NCBI RefSeq assembly: GCF_042665295.1
Contig: NZ_JBHTCO010000005.1
Location: 62,001-126,000, forward strand
Direction: 5' to 3'
DNA: 64,000 nucleotides
Origin: Scopulibacillus_A cellulosilyticus
GTDB lineage: Bacteria; Bacillota; Bacilli; Bacillales; Sporolactobacillaceae
Both the position numbers and the translations under genes were made by a program. This document shows positions 61,453-64,000 of the stretch, in pieces. Numbering within the stretch: the first letter of the stretch is position 1; every line of letters starts with the position of its first letter. A model generated the notes under the pieces. That model did no database searches and was not told the DNA's origin. It was given only the letters and a program-made list of their open reading frames with translations.

Positions 61453-62859
61453 ATGGAAAATCAGCTCCGGCATTTGCCATCTATTAAAAAAATACAAGAC
61501 AGCCAAGAATACCAATTATTAAGTCAAAAAGGAATTGGCGAAAAATATTTAACGCTGTTAGCTCAAGAAGCTGTTGATGAGGTCAGGCAACAGCTGCGAA
61601 ATCAAACAGTAACAGGCAGCCAAAATGATATATACAACGAAGTCTGCCAAAGATTCACAAAGAAAGCCTCGATGCTTATAAACTCGCCTATACGGAAGGT
61701 GATTAACGGCACTGGCGTCATTTTACATACTAATTTGGGAAGGGCGCGAATGAGCGAGCAGGCCGCCAAACAGGTCTATTCAGCTGCAACAAACTATACC
61801 AATCTTGAGTTTAATTTAGAAACCGGCGAACGGGGCAGCCGTCACGATCATATTGAATGGCTGCTCACAAAACTGACAGGGGCTGAAGCAGCCGCAGTCG
61901 TTAATAACAATGCTGCAGCAGTCTTTTTGATTTTGCGGGCCTTTGCTAAAAATAAAGAAGTGATTGTCTCCCGCGGTGAACTCGTTGAAATCGGCGGTTC
62001 TTTTCGTGTGTCATCGATTATGGAAGAGAGTGATGCCGCGCTTGTTGAGGTAGGGACAACAAATAAGACACACATTGAAGATTTCGAACAAGCGATCACT
62101 GATGAGACCGCAATGGTTTTGAAAGTTCATCGCAGCAATTTTAATATCACAGGTTTTACGTCTTCTGTTTCCAGAGAAAGCCTGGCAGGGATTGCAGAAA
62201 AGCATGGCATTATTTTTTATGAAGATCTTGGCAGCGGCGCTTTTTTTGATTTTAATCAATACGGTATCGGCCGGGAGCCTGTCGTAGAAAATATTTTACA
62301 GGAAGGACCGGATTTAATATCGTGCAGCGGAGACAAGCTGTTTGGAGGTCCGCAGGCCGGAATTATATTAGGTAAGAAAGTTTTAATAGATCGATTAAAA
62401 AAGCACCAGCTGATGAGAACATTCCGCGTTGATAAAATGACGCTCGCGGCCCTTTCTGCGGCCATACAGTCATATTTTTCAGGTGACCATGGCGTTTCCG
62501 AAAATCCGACATTGAACCGGATTATGGAGAAAAGTTTACTTGTAAAAAGGCGCGCGCTGTTGCTTCTGCAAAAATTACAGAGGATTCACGGTTTTGCATG
62601 CCGTTTAGTGCCGCTTCGCTCTCCGATAGGAGGGGGCACAATGCCTGATATTGATTTAGAAAGTTACGGAATCGCTATCAAGCACAAGAAGCTGGCTTCT
62701 CAAACCTTAGCCTGGCAATTAAGAAAAGGTGACCCGCCTATTGTCGGCCGTATTCATGAAGACGATTTTCTAATTGATTGTCGAACCGTGACAGATACGG
62801 AATGTGAGGATATAGCGGCTGCGATTCGTAAGATAAGTTCCGCTTATGATGAATCATAA
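61453..62859 (+). CDS. selA: L-seryl-tRNA(Sec) selenium transferase
   Basis: A 468-residue PLP enzyme that converts seryl-tRNA(Sec) to selenocysteinyl-tRNA(Sec) with selenophosphate. The N-terminal tRNA-binding domain begins RHLPSIKKIQDSQEYQLL; the PLP lysine is in SCSGDKLFGGPQAGII (about residue 298). GTGVILHTNLGRA and NLEFNLETGERGSRHDHIE are family blocks. Length fits (about 460). AGAGGG precedes the ATG. It stands divergent from selD. Confidence 0.95.
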   Translation: MENQLRHLPSIKKIQDSQEYQLLSQKGIGEKYLTLLAQEAVDEVRQQLRNQTVTGSQNDIYNEVCQRFTKKASMLINSPIRKVINGTGVILHTNLGRARMSEQAAKQVYSAATNYTNLEFNLETGERGSRHDHIEWLLTKLTGAEAAAVVNNNAAAVFLILRAFAKNKEVIVSRGELVEIGGSFRVSSIMEESDAALVEVGTTNKTHIEDFEQAITDETAMVLKVHRSNFNITGFTSSVSRESLAGIAEKHGIIFYEDLGSGAFFDFNQYGIGREPVVENILQEGPDLISCSGDKLFGGPQAGIILGKKVLIDRLKKHQLMRTFRVDKMTLAALSAAIQSYFSGDHGVSENPTLNRIMEKSLLVKRRALLLLQKLQRIHGFACRLVPLRSPIGGGTMPDIDLESYGIAIKHKKLASQTLAWQLRKGDPPIVGRIHEDDFLIDCRTVTDTECEDIAAAIRKISSAYDES

Positions 62860-62955
62860 CCTCATTGAATTTTACTTATGTATCATTTTGATTTATTATA
62901 GGAATGTAAGTTTTTCTACGATTTTGTGAAAACTGTCGTAAAAGGAGTGAATGGG

Positions 62956-64000
62956 ATGCCAACTTCTACAAAAGATCAAGCGAAGCAAGATGTCTATCAA
63001 GCTCGCGATACGTTTTCTGCAAACGGTAAAACGTATCATTACTATAAGTTGGACGCATTAAAACAATTTGGTGACATTGAGAGACTTCCTTATTCTATTA
63101 AGGTTTTACTAGAGTCTGTATTGCGCCAATATGACGGAAGAGTTATTAAAAAAGAACACGTTGAAAACCTGGCAAAATGGGGAACAGAGGGACTAAATAA
63201 AGAGATAGATGTTCCTTTTAATCCTTCCCGTATTATCCTTCAAGACTTCACTGGCGTACCAGTTGTTGTTGACTTAGCTTCATTAAGAAAAGCTATGGCG
63301 GATATGGGCGGCGATTCTGATAAGATTAATCCTGAGAAACCGGTTGATCTTGTTGTTGACCACTCTGTTCAAGTTGACCGCTTTGCATCAAATGAAGCTT
63401 TAAAGTATAACATGGAGAAAGAATTCGAAAGAAATATTGAACGTTATAAATTCTTAAAATGGGCACAAAAATCATTCGAAAATTACCGTGCCGTTCCGCC
63501 TGCAACAGGCATCGTTCACCAAGTTAACCTAGAATACTTAGCTTCAGTCGTTCACGCGAATGAAGAAGAAAATGGTGAATATATCGCATTCCCTGATACA
63601 TTAGTAGGTACAGACTCGCACACGACTATGATTAACGGTCTTGGCGTTCTTGGCTGGGGCGTCGGCGGTATTGAAGCTGAAGCCGGCATGCTTGGTCAGC
63701 CTTCTTACTTCCCGGTTCCTGAAGTTATCGGTGTTAAGCTGACTGGCGAACTTCCAGACGGTACAACTGCAACTGACTTAGCGCTAAAAGTGACTCAAGT
63801 GCTTCGTGCTGAAAGCGTTGTAGGCAAGTTTGTTGAATTCTTCGGTCCTGGTATGGCGACAATGTCTCTTGCCAACCGTGCGACAATTTCTAACATGTCA
63901 CCTGAAAACGGTGCCACAGCAACATTCTTCCCTGTGGACGAAGAGACTTTAAATTACATGCGTCTTACTGGCCGCAGCGAAGAACAAATTAAGCTTGTCG
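62956..64000 (+). CDS. acnA: Aconitate hydratase, 5' part
   Basis: The first 348 residues of aconitase (also called citB), which interconverts citrate and isocitrate in the TCA cycle. MPTSTKDQAKQDVYQARDTF opens it; SRIILQDFTGVPVVVDLAS, VDHSVQVDRF and DTLVGTDSHTTMINGLGVLG are family blocks. The iron-sulfur cysteines lie in the part beyond the window. AAAGGAG precedes the ATG by about 8 bases. The frame is open to the end, so the gene is cut by the window. Confidence 0.95.
   Translation, partial: MPTSTKDQAKQDVYQARDTFSANGKTYHYYKLDALKQFGDIERLPYSIKVLLESVLRQYDGRVIKKEHVENLAKWGTEGLNKEIDVPFNPSRIILQDFTGVPVVVDLASLRKAMADMGGDSDKINPEKPVDLVVDHSVQVDRFASNEALKYNMEKEFERNIERYKFLKWAQKSFENYRAVPPATGIVHQVNLEYLASVVHANEEENGEYIAFPDTLVGTDSHTTMINGLGVLGWGVGGIEAEAGMLGQPSYFPVPEVIGVKLTGELPDGTTATDLALKVTQVLRAESVVGKFVEFFGPGMATMSLANRATISNMSPENGATATFFPVDEETLNYMRLTGRSEEQIKLV

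Overview
The window looks like a chromosomal stretch from a low-to-mid GC Gram-positive bacterium of the order Bacillales. Supporting signs are the parE-parC pair, a CoA-binding protein next to it, a BirA-controlled bioY/acyl-CoA ligase/thiolase operon like B. subtilis yhfUTS, an IDEAL-domain protein, AGGAGG ribosome binding sites, many TTG/GTG starts, cre-like sites and U-run terminators. I cannot name the species. A complete selenium pathway core (selA, selB, selD) is uncommon in aerobic Bacillales and is the most distinctive physiological marker. No phage, insertion sequence, CRISPR array, rRNA or tRNA gene was seen.

Layout. 1-7.6 kb: the end of an rRNA methyltransferase gene (rlmL/ypsC type), an M32 carboxypeptidase, a CoA-binding protein, then topoisomerase IV (parE, parC). 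7.6-8.1 kb: a locus with no long ORF that carries a predicted type I toxin-antitoxin pair, a 27-residue membrane peptide on the minus strand facing a structured RNA on the plus strand. 8.1-11.4 kb: bioY, acyl-CoA ligase and thiolase behind a promoter overlapped by a BirA operator. 11.4-12.4 kb: a fluoride riboswitch driving two crcB (Fluc) genes. 12.4-20.7 kb: mixed genes (MATE exporter, SPOR/glucosaminidase wall hydrolase, acyltransferase plus DUF6320 membrane protein, endonuclease IV-like protein, small kinase-like NTPase, SRPBCC protein, EamA transporter).

20.8-27.5 kb: a 4-hydroxyphenylacetate (homoprotocatechuate) cluster with a MarR regulator, flavin reductase HpaC, a DapA-family aldolase, HpaE, HpaB and HpaD, preceded by a decayed regulator fragment. 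It lacks the isomerase, decarboxylase and hydratase of the meta-cleavage route. 27.6-32.4 kb: a ROK regulator with its own palindrome, an asparaginase_II protein, a CutC-family protein, and an orphan OppA-type lipoprotein.

32.4-53.8 kb: a large inositol region. The operon iolA-B-C-D-E-G-H-I-J is followed by an inositol transporter, a TIM-barrel isomerase, a LacI repressor, an AraC regulator, and later a second dehydrogenase and a second, very similar transporter. No DeoR-type IolR lies in the region. Instead the same 14-bp palindrome, TG(T/C)AATCGATT(A/G)CA, stands at five places before the operon and transporter genes, and a one-half variant stands before lacI, which points to a LacI-controlled inositol regulon with separate cre-like sites for carbon catabolite control.

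54-64 kb: selB, an acyl-CoA/acyl-ACP ligase, topoisomerase III (topB), selD, selA and the first part of aconitase. selD contains an in-frame UGA at codon 16 followed by hairpins, so it is itself a selenoprotein and conventional gene calling would shorten it. All function calls rest on sequence motifs read by eye; no database search was run.
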